DNA of 64,000 bases from CALAMC01 sp964459465 (GTDB taxonomy: Bacteria > Zixibacteria > MSB-5A5 > GN15 > PGXB01). The notes under the pieces were generated by a model that saw only the letters and a program-made list of their open reading frames with translations, made no database searches and was not told where the DNA came from. The stretch spans positions 124,001-188,000 of the forward strand of contig CAYWLR010000003.1 of NCBI GenBank assembly GCA_964459465.1. The letters run 5' to 3'. Positions 53,129 through 62,581 of the stretch are shown here, one piece after another. A program made the position numbers and the translations under genes. Position 1 is the first letter of the stretch; each line of letters opens with the position of its first letter.

Positions 53129-54129
53129 TCATCCTCGGTGTCGAAAGTTCCTGCGATGAGACCTCCGTGGCCGTCGTCGAAAATTGCGATAACGTCCTCT
53201 CCAATGTCATCTTAAGCCAGCTGATTCATTCCGATTATGGCGGCGTTGTGCCGGAACTGGCCAGCCGGGAACATCTCAAGGCCGTAACCACCGTCTATCG
53301 CGAAGCACTGGATAAAGCCGGTATCGCCCCCGAACAAATCGATCTGTTCGCCGCCACTTATGGCCCCGGTCTGGTCGGCGCCCTTCTGGTCGGACTGAAT
53401 TTCGCCAAAGGCCTGGCGTTCGGTTACGACAAACCCTTCGTCGCCGTCAATCATCTGGAAGGCCATATCGCCGCCAATTTGTTGATTCATAAAGACGCCC
53501 TGCCGCAAAAACACCTGACCTTGATTATTTCCGGCGGTCATACTTCGCTGGTTCTGGTCAATGGCTTCGGCGATTACATCATGCTCGGCCAGACGCGCGA
53601 TGATGCCGTCGGGGAGGCCTACGACAAAGTCGCCAAACTCCTGGGATTGGGCTATCCCGGCGGACATCTCATCGACAAATTGGCCAAAGAGGGTGACCGC
53701 CGTTTCCATAAATTCCCGCGCGGGATGATCAAAGAAGACAATTTTGATTTTTCATATTCCGGTCTCAAAACGGCGGTGGCTCTGTATGTCAAAGACATCG
53801 GCGAAAAAAAAGTGCAGGCGTGCCTGCCCGATATTTGCGCCTCGTTTCAGGAAGCGGCGCTGGAAGTACTCGTGGATAAAACCGTCCGGGCCGCCCATGA
53901 ATACGGCGTCGAAGCCGTCACCCTAAGCGGCGGTGTGGCCTCCAACAGCCGCCTCAAGGAATTGATGCAGGAAGAACTGTCGAAAACCAACGTCAAGTTT
54001 TTCTTTCCGCCGCCGGATTTATGCACCGATAACGCCGCCATGATTGCCGCGACTGGATATTTGCGCTATAAAATGGATGGCCCCTCGAACCTGACCATCA
54101 ACGCCGTGCCGTATCTGCCCCTAGTTTAG
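53125..54129 (+). CDS. tsaD: tRNA N6-adenosine threonylcarbamoyltransferase
   Basis: 334 aa, typical length. The N-terminus MIILGVESSCDETSVAVV, the metal ligands in HLEGHIAAN (H110 and H114), the segments TLIISGGHTSLVLV, GEAYDKVAKLLGLGYPGG, VTLSGGVASNSRL and FPPPDLCTDNAAMIA all match. Together with TsaB and TsaE it transfers the threonylcarbamoyl group to A37 of ANN-decoding tRNAs in the cytoplasm. Those partners are not in this window. Last gene of the run. Confidence 0.98.
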   Translation: MIILGVESSCDETSVAVVENCDNVLSNVILSQLIHSDYGGVVPELASREHLKAVTTVYREALDKAGIAPEQIDLFAATYGPGLVGALLVGLNFAKGLAFGYDKPFVAVNHLEGHIAANLLIHKDALPQKHLTLIISGGHTSLVLVNGFGDYIMLGQTRDDAVGEAYDKVAKLLGLGYPGGHLIDKLAKEGDRRFHKFPRGMIKEDNFDFSYSGLKTAVALYVKDIGEKKVQACLPDICASFQEAALEVLVDKTVRAAHEYGVEAVTLSGGVASNSRLKELMQEELSKTNVKFFFPPPDLCTDNAAMIAATGYLRYKMDGPSNLTINAVPYLPLV

Positions 54130-54427
54130 TTATTTCGGGAAAGCCATTTGCCAATCTATCCTTTATTCCCGGAATCCACCAATAAAACATCGCTTCTCTT
54201 CAATCCAATTGCCGCCGGGATTTTAACAATTTATATTGCCCGGCAAGCATTAAGGCTGGATATGAAAAAAGCCGATTTATATGGAAATGATGCGTATTAT
54301 ACCGGGCAACGGCCATCCGGCCCCGGAAACTTTTGGATAAAATAGCCGTTTTGAGATAAACATATTTTATCAGGGAAAAAAGCCGCGAAGCGGCCCAAAC
54401 AATATAGAATCATATCGAGGTGTTGCA
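54130..54427 (+). other. Intergenic region with several GC-rich stems
   Basis: About 300 bases with no convincing gene. Several short inverted repeats are visible: CGGGAA ... TTCCCG shortly after the tsaD stop, GCCGGG/CCCGGC around 54213-54243, and GCCGC-gaa-GCGGC (54387-54399). The last is preceded by an A-run, so it would serve as a terminator only on the minus strand. A GAGGTG site precedes the next start codon at 54428. Confidence 0.35.
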
Positions 54428-55735
54428 ATGCAGGATGAGCTGTTAGGCAAAATAAAAAGCAAAAAGGCCCGGGTTGGAATTATCGGCCTGGGATATGTCG
54501 GTCTGCCGCTGGCTGTCGAATGCGGCCGGGCCGGCTTCGAAGTGTACGGCTTCGACATTTCCGAAAACAAAGTGAAATTAATCAACGCCGGCAAATCCGA
54601 TATCGACGATGTCCCCGACAGCGCCGTCAAAGATCTGGTGGACAAAGGCAAACTGAAAGCCTTCACCGGACCGAATAATTTGAAAAACTGCGACACCATT
54701 TCGATCTGCGTCCCGACACCGCTGTCCAAAACCAAGGACCCCGATGTCAGCTATATTCTCGCCGCCGTCAACTGGGTCCAGCCCAATATGCACAAGGAAT
54801 TGCTGGTCATTCTGGAATCGACTACCTATCCCGGCACAACCGAGGATATGATTCTCCCGCTTCTGGAGGAATCCGGCCTCAAAGTGGGCAAAGAATTTTA
54901 CCTGGCTTTTTCACCCGAGCGCGTTGACCCGGGTAATCCTAAATTCCTTACCCATAACACCCCGCGCGTGGTGGGTGGTATCACCCCCAAATGCACCAAA
55001 ATCGCCAAGCTGTTTTACGAGCAGTTCATCACCAATATCTATCCCGTTTCCTCGACCCGCGCCGCCGAAACCGTCAAGCTTCTGGAAAATACTTTCCGCT
55101 CCGTCAATATCGGTCTGGTCAACGAAGTCGCTCTCATGTGCGACCGGCTGGGGCTGAATGTCTGGGAAATCATCGACGCCGCCGCCACCAAACCGTTCGG
55201 CTTCATGCCGTTTTATCCGGGGCCGGGGCTGGGAGGACATTGTATCCCCATCGACCCCCATTACCTCTCGTGGAAACTGAAAAGCCTGAATTACTACGCC
55301 CGATTCATAGAACTGGCCGGCGATATCAACAGCCACATGCCGGAATACGTCGTCGATAGAATCGGTCGGGAATTCAATCACCGCGGACGATCCATCAAGG
55401 GTTCCAAAATCGTCCTTCTTGGTATTGCCTATAAACGGGATATCAAGGACGTCCGTGAATCTCCGGCTCTCGATGTTTTAAAGCTTCTCGAAAACGCCGG
55501 AGCCAAAGTCGTTTATAACGACCCCTTTGTCCCCGAAATTCGCTGGAACGACGGTAAAATAAAATCAGTAAAACTGACCCCGGCCCTGCTCAAAAACGCC
55601 GATTTGACGGTCATCCTGACCGACCATAATCTCTATGATTACCAGATGATTGTCGATAACGCTCAATTGATTTTCGATACCCGCAATGCCACCAAGAAAA
55701 TCAAAACCAGGCGCAATAAGATAATCCTGTTATAA
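54428..55735 (+). CDS. wbpA: UDP-N-acetyl-D-hexosamine (GlcNAc-type) 6-dehydrogenase
   Basis: 435 aa. Rossmann motif GIIGLGYVGLPLAVECGRAG, conserved SICVPTPLSKTKDPD, ESTTYPGTTE, FSPERVDPGN, K-containing ETVKLLENTFRSVNI, and the catalytic Cys of GPGLGGHCIPIDPHYL. This pattern fits the WbpA/WbpO class rather than UDP-glucose dehydrogenase (FSPERV-x-PG-N and GGHCIPIDP). It oxidises UDP-GlcNAc to the uronic acid with 2 NAD+, for surface polysaccharide. It stands alone, followed by a strong terminator, while the nearest glycosyltransferase is 9 kb away. The symbol is by family resemblance only. Confidence 0.9.
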   Translation: MQDELLGKIKSKKARVGIIGLGYVGLPLAVECGRAGFEVYGFDISENKVKLINAGKSDIDDVPDSAVKDLVDKGKLKAFTGPNNLKNCDTISICVPTPLSKTKDPDVSYILAAVNWVQPNMHKELLVILESTTYPGTTEDMILPLLEESGLKVGKEFYLAFSPERVDPGNPKFLTHNTPRVVGGITPKCTKIAKLFYEQFITNIYPVSSTRAAETVKLLENTFRSVNIGLVNEVALMCDRLGLNVWEIIDAAATKPFGFMPFYPGPGLGGHCIPIDPHYLSWKLKSLNYYARFIELAGDINSHMPEYVVDRIGREFNHRGRSIKGSKIVLLGIAYKRDIKDVRESPALDVLKLLENAGAKVVYNDPFVPEIRWNDGKIKSVKLTPALLKNADLTVILTDHNLYDYQMIVDNAQLIFDTRNATKKIKTRRNKIILL

Positions 55736-55754
55736 ATTTGCAGGTCAATCTCAT

Positions 55755-55800
55755 GCCGGGTCCTGTCCCGATCATATCGGGATATGACCCGGCTTTTTTT
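55755..55800 (+). terminator. Strong intrinsic terminator
   Basis: A long stem: GCCGGGTC (55755-55762) with GACCCGGC (55786-55793), and inside it CCCGAT with ATCGGG, followed by seven T. It ends the dehydrogenase transcript. Confidence 0.92.
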
Positions 55801-55957
55801 GGCAGATTCTTTTCCGTCAAAAGCCCGGTTTCCTTTTTAAGTTGTTAATAAATAATATCTTAAGGGCCAGGTTCTGCATTTATAAAATTCAGTTCGGGCC
55901 GCTTTTTGCCGATAAATTACTACGGACAGAACCTTGCCATTAAGGCGGCCATACCCT

Positions 55958-57772
55958 GTGGAAAATAACGACCGCGAAATATTAGCGAAGTTTATATCGG
56001 AACTGATAAAAACCATTAAAGTGGTTTCCGTCTATCCGGAAAACAACCCTTTGCCTATAAAACTGCGCGAATCGTTCAGTGAACGTTTTTCCGAATTTGT
56101 GGTACAGTGCGGTAAAATACGTCTTGTCATCGGCCGCGATACCATTTCATACGACGGCAAACCGGTCTATCGCGATACTTCCGATGACGAAAAACCCGCC
56201 TCGCTTTTCCACAATGCCGGGATAACCGAAATATCCTTCGGTCCGACTTTCGGATATGAACAGGCAAATCAGTTCTTGGTGATGATGAAAAAATTCCTGA
56301 ATCGGGCCGAGGGATCCGACGACCTGGTCATGCTCCTCTGGAAAAGCAATATCGAGGGATTCGATTATCAGACTCTCGAAGATTCCATCTTGGGCGAGTA
56401 TGAAGGGGATTTCTTCACGAGAGAATCGAACGTCGATGACCCCTTATCCGATTCCCGGTTCATTAATCAATCCGACAGCGGTAAGCTGAATTATAACTCC
56501 ATCTTTCTGGACGATTCCGACGAAACAACCGCCACAAAGCCGCCTGAAAAGACTCCCATTGCGCATGATGAGCTGTGGCGCGAAAAAATGGGGTGGCATA
56601 GAGCACAACATGATACCCAGGAATTATCGGACAATATCGCCCGTCTTTTTGATCGGCATTTCCGACTGCAGGAAAGCGACGCCGCAATCGCCGCCGCCCT
56701 TCTCGAAGAAGAAACCCGGCATGATCTTTACAAACTGGCCGTGGGGCTGACCCGCGAACTGGTCATGCAGGAAGATGATTATGTTGAGTTCATCGAGACG
56801 ATTACGGTTTGCGAGAAATTCCATACCGACGTTTTCGAAAAGGGCCGGATAGATTGTGCCGTCGATATCGCCGACTTTATTGTCGGTCTGGAAACCAGAA
56901 TTCCTGCCGAACGGTATCGCTGGAAAGAACGGCTCAATACGGCCCGGGCCGCTCTGGGGGCAAAAGATACCTTCGTCCGCTTTGGACGGGCGCTAAATGC
57001 GACCCCCGATTTCCCTCCGGAAGAAATCGAAAGGTATCTGGGGCTATTTGGATGGGAGGCGCTGGCTTCAGTGGCCGACTTGCTGGGCGAACTGCAACAC
57101 CGAACCCACCGCCTGGCCGTATGTAATTATTTATGCCGGGCCAACCCCCGGCATGTCGATATCCTGGCCAAAGGCATTTTTGACCGCCGCTGGTTCGTGG
57201 TGCGAAACACCGCCATGATTCTGGCCCGTATCGGTGGCCAACGAGCCCTGACTTTTCTGGAAAAAGCGGCCCGCCATGAAGACCCCCGCGTCCGGCGGGA
57301 AGTGGCCTTCGGATTGATCGAAGCCTCCAGCCCCGGCAGCATCTATCTTCTTAAGGAATTCATCTGGGATAATGACTCTGAAATCAGTCTGATAGCGGTC
57401 GAGGCACTTCTCAAAATCGACCGTGCTCTGGCCGTTGACCTGCTTATCTCCGTGATAAACGATGAACGTTTCGCCGGTCTGAATGACAGCATTCAGGAAA
57501 ATGTCATCATCGCCTTCTCGCGGTCGGGGGAGAAGCAGGCTGTCGATTATCTGACCGCGCTGGTCAACCCCTGGAAACTGATGCCGACCCTGTCCGATGA
57601 GTTTTATCGCCGGGTAGCTTTCCGGGCGCTGGCCGCGAATAGGTCGGATGAGGCCGAAAAAGCCCTCGTGAAATTGAGTCGGTGCTTGAGAGGAAAAATT
57701 CGCCGTATGGCCAATCAAGCCCGGGTCGAACGTCTTCAAAACCTGCAGGAGTGCAACCCCAATGGCCGATAA
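55958..57772 (+). CDS. HEAT-repeat protein with N-terminal domain shared with the HD-GYP neighbour
   Basis: 604 aa from GTG 55958 (AAGGCGG upstream); TTG 55934 is an alternative. Residues ~1-150 form an alpha/beta domain with the pattern FISELIKTIKVVSVYPENNP ... GKIRLVIGRDTISYDGKPVYRD ... FHNAGITEISFG. This matches segment by segment the N-terminus of the HD-GYP protein that follows. A middle helical region (~210-340) leads to HEAT-like repeats at ~370-590 (RRWFVVRNTAMILARIGG; DPRVRREVAFGLIEASS; NDSEISLIAVEALLKID). HEAT arrays are protein-binding scaffolds. The overlap of 11 bases with the next gene suggests the pair works together, perhaps one relaying a signal to the other. No signal peptide. 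Confidence 0.8.
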   Translation: MENNDREILAKFISELIKTIKVVSVYPENNPLPIKLRESFSERFSEFVVQCGKIRLVIGRDTISYDGKPVYRDTSDDEKPASLFHNAGITEISFGPTFGYEQANQFLVMMKKFLNRAEGSDDLVMLLWKSNIEGFDYQTLEDSILGEYEGDFFTRESNVDDPLSDSRFINQSDSGKLNYNSIFLDDSDETTATKPPEKTPIAHDELWREKMGWHRAQHDTQELSDNIARLFDRHFRLQESDAAIAAALLEEETRHDLYKLAVGLTRELVMQEDDYVEFIETITVCEKFHTDVFEKGRIDCAVDIADFIVGLETRIPAERYRWKERLNTARAALGAKDTFVRFGRALNATPDFPPEEIERYLGLFGWEALASVADLLGELQHRTHRLAVCNYLCRANPRHVDILAKGIFDRRWFVVRNTAMILARIGGQRALTFLEKAARHEDPRVRREVAFGLIEASSPGSIYLLKEFIWDNDSEISLIAVEALLKIDRALAVDLLISVINDERFAGLNDSIQENVIIAFSRSGEKQAVDYLTALVNPWKLMPTLSDEFYRRVAFRALAANRSDEAEKALVKLSRCLRGKIRRMANQARVERLQNLQECNPNGR

Positions 57773-59210
57773 TACGAGATACAAGACATTTGTGGCGGCC
57801 TCGGCTAGGGAGCAGGAACTTGTGAACCTGCTGATTCTCCTGTTTCGCACGGCTTCCATCGCCGAACAGAACAACGAATCATACCTGACCAAATCGGAAA
57901 AGTTCTATAACCTGTTTCGAAGTCTGACCGAGGAAACCGGTAAAATATGCATCAAAGTCGTCAAGGGCAGAATCTTCATCGGCGAAAAATTCGTACGCTT
58001 CGACACCGACGGCATGGTGCGGGTGCGCGTTATCATCGACCAGTGGTACCGGCTGGGCCTCGGCGGGATAGTGCTCGATGAATTCGTGGAGCGACGCCAG
58101 ATCGATAAATTCATCTACCTGATCGCCCGCGCCGCCGGAGTATCCCAGGAAGAGTTGTCCATCCGCCTGATCGACCTCGGCGTCGACGGTATCACCCTGC
58201 TGGCCCCCGAAAAGGAAGACGATAGTACCCTTGATAACGATGAAAGGCTAAGACTGCGCCGGGTCGCCCGGGCGACTTTTTTCCGGGCCATCGCCATGGT
58301 CGGTGACATCATGGCCCGCGCCGCCGAAGACAAGGACATCGACGTCACCAAAACCCGACGGGTCGTGCATGCTATGGTCGATAATATCATTGAGGATGAA
58401 TCGGCACTAATCGAGCTGACCGCTATCCGCGATTTCGACGAGTACACCTATGTGCATAGCACCAATGTCTGCATTTATTCCCTGACCATCGGCATTCACC
58501 TCGGACTGAACCGTGAGAGCCTGTCACAATTGGGCTTTGCGGCTTTGTTTCACGATCTGGGCAAAGTGAAATTGCCCGGTGACTTGATCAAGAAACCGGA
58601 CGTGTTCGATGAGGACGATTGGATTCAAATGCAGAAACACCCCCGGCTCGGTGCTAAAACTATCTTGCGTAATCTGAAACTCGACGAAAATGTCATCCGC
58701 GCCGCCCTGGTGGCTTTCGAACACCATATCAACATCGATTACTCCGGATATCCGCTCCTGGTCGAGAAACGACCGACCAATCTGTTTTCACGCATCGTGG
58801 CCATCGCCGATACCTTCGACGCCCTCACTTCGGGCCGCGTTTATATCAAGTCTGCTATACCTCCCGACGAGGTTATGCGTAAAATGATGTACCAGATGAC
58901 GGTCAAATTCGACGCCTTTTTGCTCAAACTGTTCGCCAATATAATCGGGGCATACCCGGCCGGAACACTCGTCCTCCTGTCGAGCCGCGAACTGGCCCTC
59001 GTGGCAAAGGCCAACCGCGAACAACCGGTGCGACCGGTCGTGCGCCTGATCGGCAACGCCTCCGGGTTGTACGATGAATACCATGAAATAGACCTGTCCC
59101 TGCCGGAACATCAGTCGATAACGGTCGAGCGCATCATTGATCCCGCCGCCCATAATATCGATATCAAACGTTTGATTCTTGTCGATGAACCGTTAAAAGT
59201 TGTACGATAA
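57762..59210 (+). CDS. HD-GYP domain c-di-GMP phosphodiesterase-like protein
   Basis: 482 aa. An N-terminal ~140-residue domain (LLILLFRTASIAEQNNESYL, GKICIKVVKGRIFIGEKFVR, YRLGLGGIVLDE) resembles that of the preceding HEAT protein. The HD-GYP domain (~215-400) has YTYVHSTNVCIYSL, FHDLGKVKLP (H264-D265), KHPRLGAKTIL, HHINIDYSGYPLL (GYP at 329-331) and ADTFDALTS. The metal-binding HD pair and GYP are intact, so hydrolysis of c-di-GMP is plausible. The C-terminal ~80 residues (LLSSRELALVAKAN ... RPVVRLIG) are typical of this subfamily. No membrane segment, so cytoplasmic. Its 3' end overlaps the convergent DUF5683-like gene by 18 bases. Confidence 0.93.
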   Translation: MADNTRYKTFVAASAREQELVNLLILLFRTASIAEQNNESYLTKSEKFYNLFRSLTEETGKICIKVVKGRIFIGEKFVRFDTDGMVRVRVIIDQWYRLGLGGIVLDEFVERRQIDKFIYLIARAAGVSQEELSIRLIDLGVDGITLLAPEKEDDSTLDNDERLRLRRVARATFFRAIAMVGDIMARAAEDKDIDVTKTRRVVHAMVDNIIEDESALIELTAIRDFDEYTYVHSTNVCIYSLTIGIHLGLNRESLSQLGFAALFHDLGKVKLPGDLIKKPDVFDEDDWIQMQKHPRLGAKTILRNLKLDENVIRAALVAFEHHINIDYSGYPLLVEKRPTNLFSRIVAIADTFDALTSGRVYIKSAIPPDEVMRKMMYQMTVKFDAFLLKLFANIIGAYPAGTLVLLSSRELALVAKANREQPVRPVVRLIGNASGLYDEYHEIDLSLPEHQSITVERIIDPAAHNIDIKRLILVDEPLKVVR

Positions 59211-59864
59211 CGCCAGGGCAGGGTGAGCGTCTTCCGTCGGAACCAGTCTCAACGAAATCGATTCGTCCCTCTTCGGAAAATGTACCAGGTGAGCATCGAC
59301 ATAGGCGTCGAACATGGATATGAATATCAGACTGCCGGTGTACCAGGCAAAACGGTTGCGTTCGCTACGGGCATTCTCGTATTCCCGGAATAACATCCCC
59401 TGCTCATTGAGCCCCGCCGATTCGAACGCCGCCCGGGCATCACTGGTTTTGGTGCGATAGTGCCAGTACGTGCCGAAAGCCAGCGATTCCAGACCGGCAA
59501 ATATGACGGCTTTGATGTATTTCTTGTTGCCGACCTGCCCCCAGCCGGGAACCAGCATCGATTTGAACAGGGCGGTCGTGGGTCTTTGCGATCCGGTGCT
59601 GTCAGGACCGCGCTCGACGAAAAGGCTTTTGTACCTTATGTCGGCCATGACCGAATCATTGACCATCCCGGATACCCGGACAGAATCTTCATCGGGCACG
59701 GAATCAGCCGTAGCCGCGCCGCCGACCGTCAATAAAACGATGATAATCACAGCAACGCACATAAGGTTTTTCTTAAGGAATGGTACGATTGCTTTTATCC
59801 GCGTTAACCACCTGTTGGGTGGGACACCGGTATCTGCGAGACCGACGTGCCGCACAGGATTCAA
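59193..59864 (-). CDS. DUF5683-like membrane protein
   Basis: 223 aa if translation starts at TTG 59864, which overlaps the upstream stop as TTGA; GTG at 59855 is an alternative. A basic segment (RWLTRIKAIVPFLKK) then a hydrophobic stretch (VAVIIIVLLTVGGAATADS) make a signal peptide. The core ALFKSMLVPGWGQVGNKKYIKA matches the DUF5683 family (envelope proteins of unknown function), with further hydrophobic segments AVIFAGLESLAFGTYW and YTGSLIFISMFDAYVDAHL. It is translationally coupled to the lipid kinase gene upstream. Function unknown. Confidence 0.8.
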   Translation of the reverse strand: MNPVRHVGLADTGVPPNRWLTRIKAIVPFLKKNLMCVAVIIIVLLTVGGAATADSVPDEDSVRVSGMVNDSVMADIRYKSLFVERGPDSTGSQRPTTALFKSMLVPGWGQVGNKKYIKAVIFAGLESLAFGTYWHYRTKTSDARAAFESAGLNEQGMLFREYENARSERNRFAWYTGSLIFISMFDAYVDAHLVHFPKRDESISLRLVPTEDAHPALALSYNF

Positions 59865-60784
59865 CCTTCGCCGTCGTCAAAAACCCTGATCCGTTTCGGG
59901 AATATCTCGATACCGAGTTCGGGAGCGACAATGTCATGCAGGTCGCCGTCAACATATAACTTGCGACCGTCCACCGGCCCGACCACGATTTTGGTGCCGC
60001 GATACATGCGGATCGGATCGGCATAAAGGTATTTGCCCTTCACCAGCATACGGGCGTAACTGGAGAATATGGCTTTGCCCTGTCCGATGTCGAAAATGAC
60101 CTCGGCTTTGCCGTCGTCGTCTATCCCGGCCGTGGATACCGGCAGGCCCGCCGAATAGGCCAGCAAATTGACATTGAACATGATCGGCGAAAACTCAAAA
60201 GCGAAAGAGTCTATTTTGATCGATAATTGATTGACCTTCACCCCGGCCGCACACGCCGCCGCCGTCCGCGACCAGCCGATTCCAAACCGGGGAAGACGCC
60301 GGTTGGCCAAACCGTTGTGAAGCTCAACCGTGAAACCCAGCGCGGCCGATCCGAGAAAGAAATAACCGCCGGCTAATCCTTGGTCAATACGCCTGTCCCG
60401 ACCGCTTAAAATACGCTTTATGGCTTTATCTATCGATGACGCGCCATAGAGGGAGCGATATATATTGTTGAATTTACCCATCGGGATTATGCCCAGAGGA
60501 CAGGTCCGCCTGATAAGATGACGGCCGACCAGATTGACCGTGCCGTCGCCGCCGCAGACAATCATTCCGGCCGGATTAAACTGCAACGCCTTCTTGAGTC
60601 GAAAAATCAGCTCCCGGACATTTTCGGCGTTAATAATGAAATATTCGCCGCCGCTATCGGTGATGGCCGCCTTGACCTGCTCCACGGCCGTTTCGGAAAA
60701 CCCATGGGCCTGACTGTTTAATACCAGGTTCAGGCGTTGCTTGCGAACCGGTTGGGGGCCGCGCCGTTTTCTGTAATTTTGCAT
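59861..60784 (-). CDS. Diacylglycerol-kinase-family lipid kinase
   Basis: 307 aa. The ATP site is CGGDGTVNLV (GGDGT 78-82), and the second loop LGIIPMGKFNNIYRSL replaces the usual GTxND with GKFNN. GLAGGYFFLGSAALGF is the LCB5/DagK-type third segment. Members phosphorylate diacylglycerol or related lipids at the membrane. The GT-to-GK change in the PxGTxN motif is unusual and may alter substrate. It lies 52 bases downstream of the DUF3108-like gene. Confidence 0.88.
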   Translation of the reverse strand: MQNYRKRRGPQPVRKQRLNLVLNSQAHGFSETAVEQVKAAITDSGGEYFIINAENVRELIFRLKKALQFNPAGMIVCGGDGTVNLVGRHLIRRTCPLGIIPMGKFNNIYRSLYGASSIDKAIKRILSGRDRRIDQGLAGGYFFLGSAALGFTVELHNGLANRRLPRFGIGWSRTAAACAAGVKVNQLSIKIDSFAFEFSPIMFNVNLLAYSAGLPVSTAGIDDDGKAEVIFDIGQGKAIFSSYARMLVKGKYLYADPIRMYRGTKIVVGPVDGRKLYVDGDLHDIVAPELGIEIFPKRIRVFDDGEG

Positions 60785-60836
60785 ATATTCAATTATGCTC
60801 TATTTTTTGCCGTATGGCAAGTCCTTACGCAGCATT

Positions 60837-61592
60837 TTACTCTTTGTTCATGAGTATAAGCTCGGTAATCGGCTCGCCGGTTTCGAAGTCGAGCATCTCG
60901 GTCTTAACCGGCGTGTGAAGGCCATCCTTCGTGAAATAAGTGTAGCCAAAGGCATTGATGGCGTCGTTGCGAACTTTATGACATTCAAAAGTCCCCGCCG
61001 GAACCGTCACCGTCACCAATCCCATAACCGAATCGGCCGCCGGGTAAGCCTCATACGGCTTCCCGGTCATCAACAGCAGATTGACAAAGGCGAGTTCATT
61101 CCGGTACCCGGGCGTGAAATTCTTGTTCCTCGATGTCAATAGAGAACCGGTGGTGGTGGTCAGGCCGTCATAATAGGGCATCGCCCCAGGGACGGCCCCC
61201 GTATAATTCGAGCGGATTCTTAAACTGTCACCATCTTTGAACGCGCGAATGAAAATAGAATCGACCCCACGGGCCTGGGCTATCTCCGGGCTGAACTTGT
61301 AATAATTCTCTGATTCGATCAAAATCAGGTCATCCCCCTCGAACCTCTCTATCGAAGCCATTTTTATATCCTGTTCGATTATTTTAATAACCTGTTCACT
61401 TTCAAATACGACACCCGCCGTATCCAACCTGGTAATTGTAACCGTGAGACTGTTGGTAACCTTCTTGGGCGTATATACATTGATATTGTAGACAAGTTTT
61501 TCCGAGACGCCTTTGGGCCATACTTTAGCAATGTCTCCGGCCGTGACGGATATGGCCAGCAAAATAAATGCAATAAGGGTGCGAATTAACAT
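60837..61592 (-). CDS. DUF3108-like secreted protein
   Basis: 251 aa. Signal peptide MLIRTLIAFILLAISVTAG. The body is beta-rich and includes SEKLVYNINVYTPKKV near the N-terminus and VTVPAGTFECHKV, the hallmark of the DUF3108 family. The predicted location is the periplasm. It is part of a minus-strand run between the lipoprotein gene and the lipid kinase gene. Function unknown. Confidence 0.78.
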   Translation of the reverse strand: MLIRTLIAFILLAISVTAGDIAKVWPKGVSEKLVYNINVYTPKKVTNSLTVTITRLDTAGVVFESEQVIKIIEQDIKMASIERFEGDDLILIESENYYKFSPEIAQARGVDSIFIRAFKDGDSLRIRSNYTGAVPGAMPYYDGLTTTTGSLLTSRNKNFTPGYRNELAFVNLLLMTGKPYEAYPAADSVMGLVTVTVPAGTFECHKVRNDAINAFGYTYFTKDGLHTPVKTEMLDFETGEPITELILMNKE

Positions 61593-61668
61593 AAAGACTC
61601 TCCTGCTGTTTTATAATTATACCCCGGCTTGAAGGCTTCACACCCAAAAATCCGGGGTCAACAAATTA

Positions 61669-62577
61669 CTAAATTCCGGCCAGCCAGTTTCTTATAAATC
61701 CGGCCAGATTGTCCCTGTACCCGACCGCTCCGGCCAGATAGCCGCCTTTCAACCCGACAATTATGTCACCATAAAACCGATCGGTTGTCCGAAATGCATA
61801 ACTCTCGTCAAAGCCCAGGCTGTCCTTTATAGCCTCCATATTGGCCGTCTTGTCGGCGATTTCCATCCATTGCGCGAATTTTGCCCCATCCGCATCCTCC
61901 GATAAAAACAGCCCGATCGTATCCATTCCCATAATATATGATTGGACATAAACTTCCGTCAAAAATTTCTGCCCCAGATACGATTCCGCGAAACACTTTC
62001 TTGAAGCCGCGATGGCATTGGCCCCCGGAAAAATGGTGAAGATTTCGGGCAAGGCTACTCTTCCCGGAACCAGCCCGCTCAATTCCTCGGCCAGATTGAT
62101 CAGGGCCAAAGAACTCTGCGGGGAATCATCAAAGCCTATCAATTTGACGACATAGTCGCCCTTTACGAAAGCTATCAGGCCGGGAGCGACAAAGCCCTCC
62201 ACACCCAGCCGGACCAGTTGGGCATCAACCGGACGGAGCATGGAATACAGACCGAAGGCGTTTTCGCCGTCGCGGAATTTATAAATATCGACGACAACCT
62301 CAACACCGTCGTCCTTGTAATCGGCCGTGGCGACCGATTCAAAATCATACAAGTAATATATCTCGGCCCCACCGTTGATATACTCCCAGAGCGTCTGGCC
62401 GATATAAGTTCGTATCTCGCCAACGCGCTTCAGGGCCGTTTTCATCGATGTCTCTAAAAGAAAATTCTGCGGCGCCGAGGCCTCAATTTCGGGTTCCTTC
62501 GATCCGCAGGATACGATCGATAAAGCGACCAACCATAATAACAAAACCGTTTTTATAAGAAATTTCCCCGTGTCCAT
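61669..62577 (-). CDS. Lipoprotein of unknown function (DUF6599-like)
   Basis: 302 aa from ATG 62577, which gives MDTGKFLIKTVLLLWL followed by a lipobox ending IVSC. The frame is open upstream but would overlap the ferredoxin gene and lacks sense there. The body carries YINGGAEIYYLYDF, VDIYKFRDGENAFGLYSML and ANAIAASRKCFAESYLG, a pattern I associate with DUF6599-type proteins, without certainty. It starts 4 bases after the stop of the NapH/NapG-like protein, so the two are probably partners at the membrane. Confidence 0.75.
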   Translation of the reverse strand: MDTGKFLIKTVLLLWLVALSIVSCGSKEPEIEASAPQNFLLETSMKTALKRVGEIRTYIGQTLWEYINGGAEIYYLYDFESVATADYKDDGVEVVVDIYKFRDGENAFGLYSMLRPVDAQLVRLGVEGFVAPGLIAFVKGDYVVKLIGFDDSPQSSLALINLAEELSGLVPGRVALPEIFTIFPGANAIAASRKCFAESYLGQKFLTEVYVQSYIMGMDTIGLFLSEDADGAKFAQWMEIADKTANMEAIKDSLGFDESYAFRTTDRFYGDIIVGLKGGYLAGAVGYRDNLAGFIRNWLAGI

Positions 62578-62581
62578 GACT

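Noticed and set aside
54148..54345. Possible 65-codon gene between tsaD and the dehydrogenase
   Set aside because: It lies over several GC-rich stems, lacks a ribosome site and has no recognisable composition.
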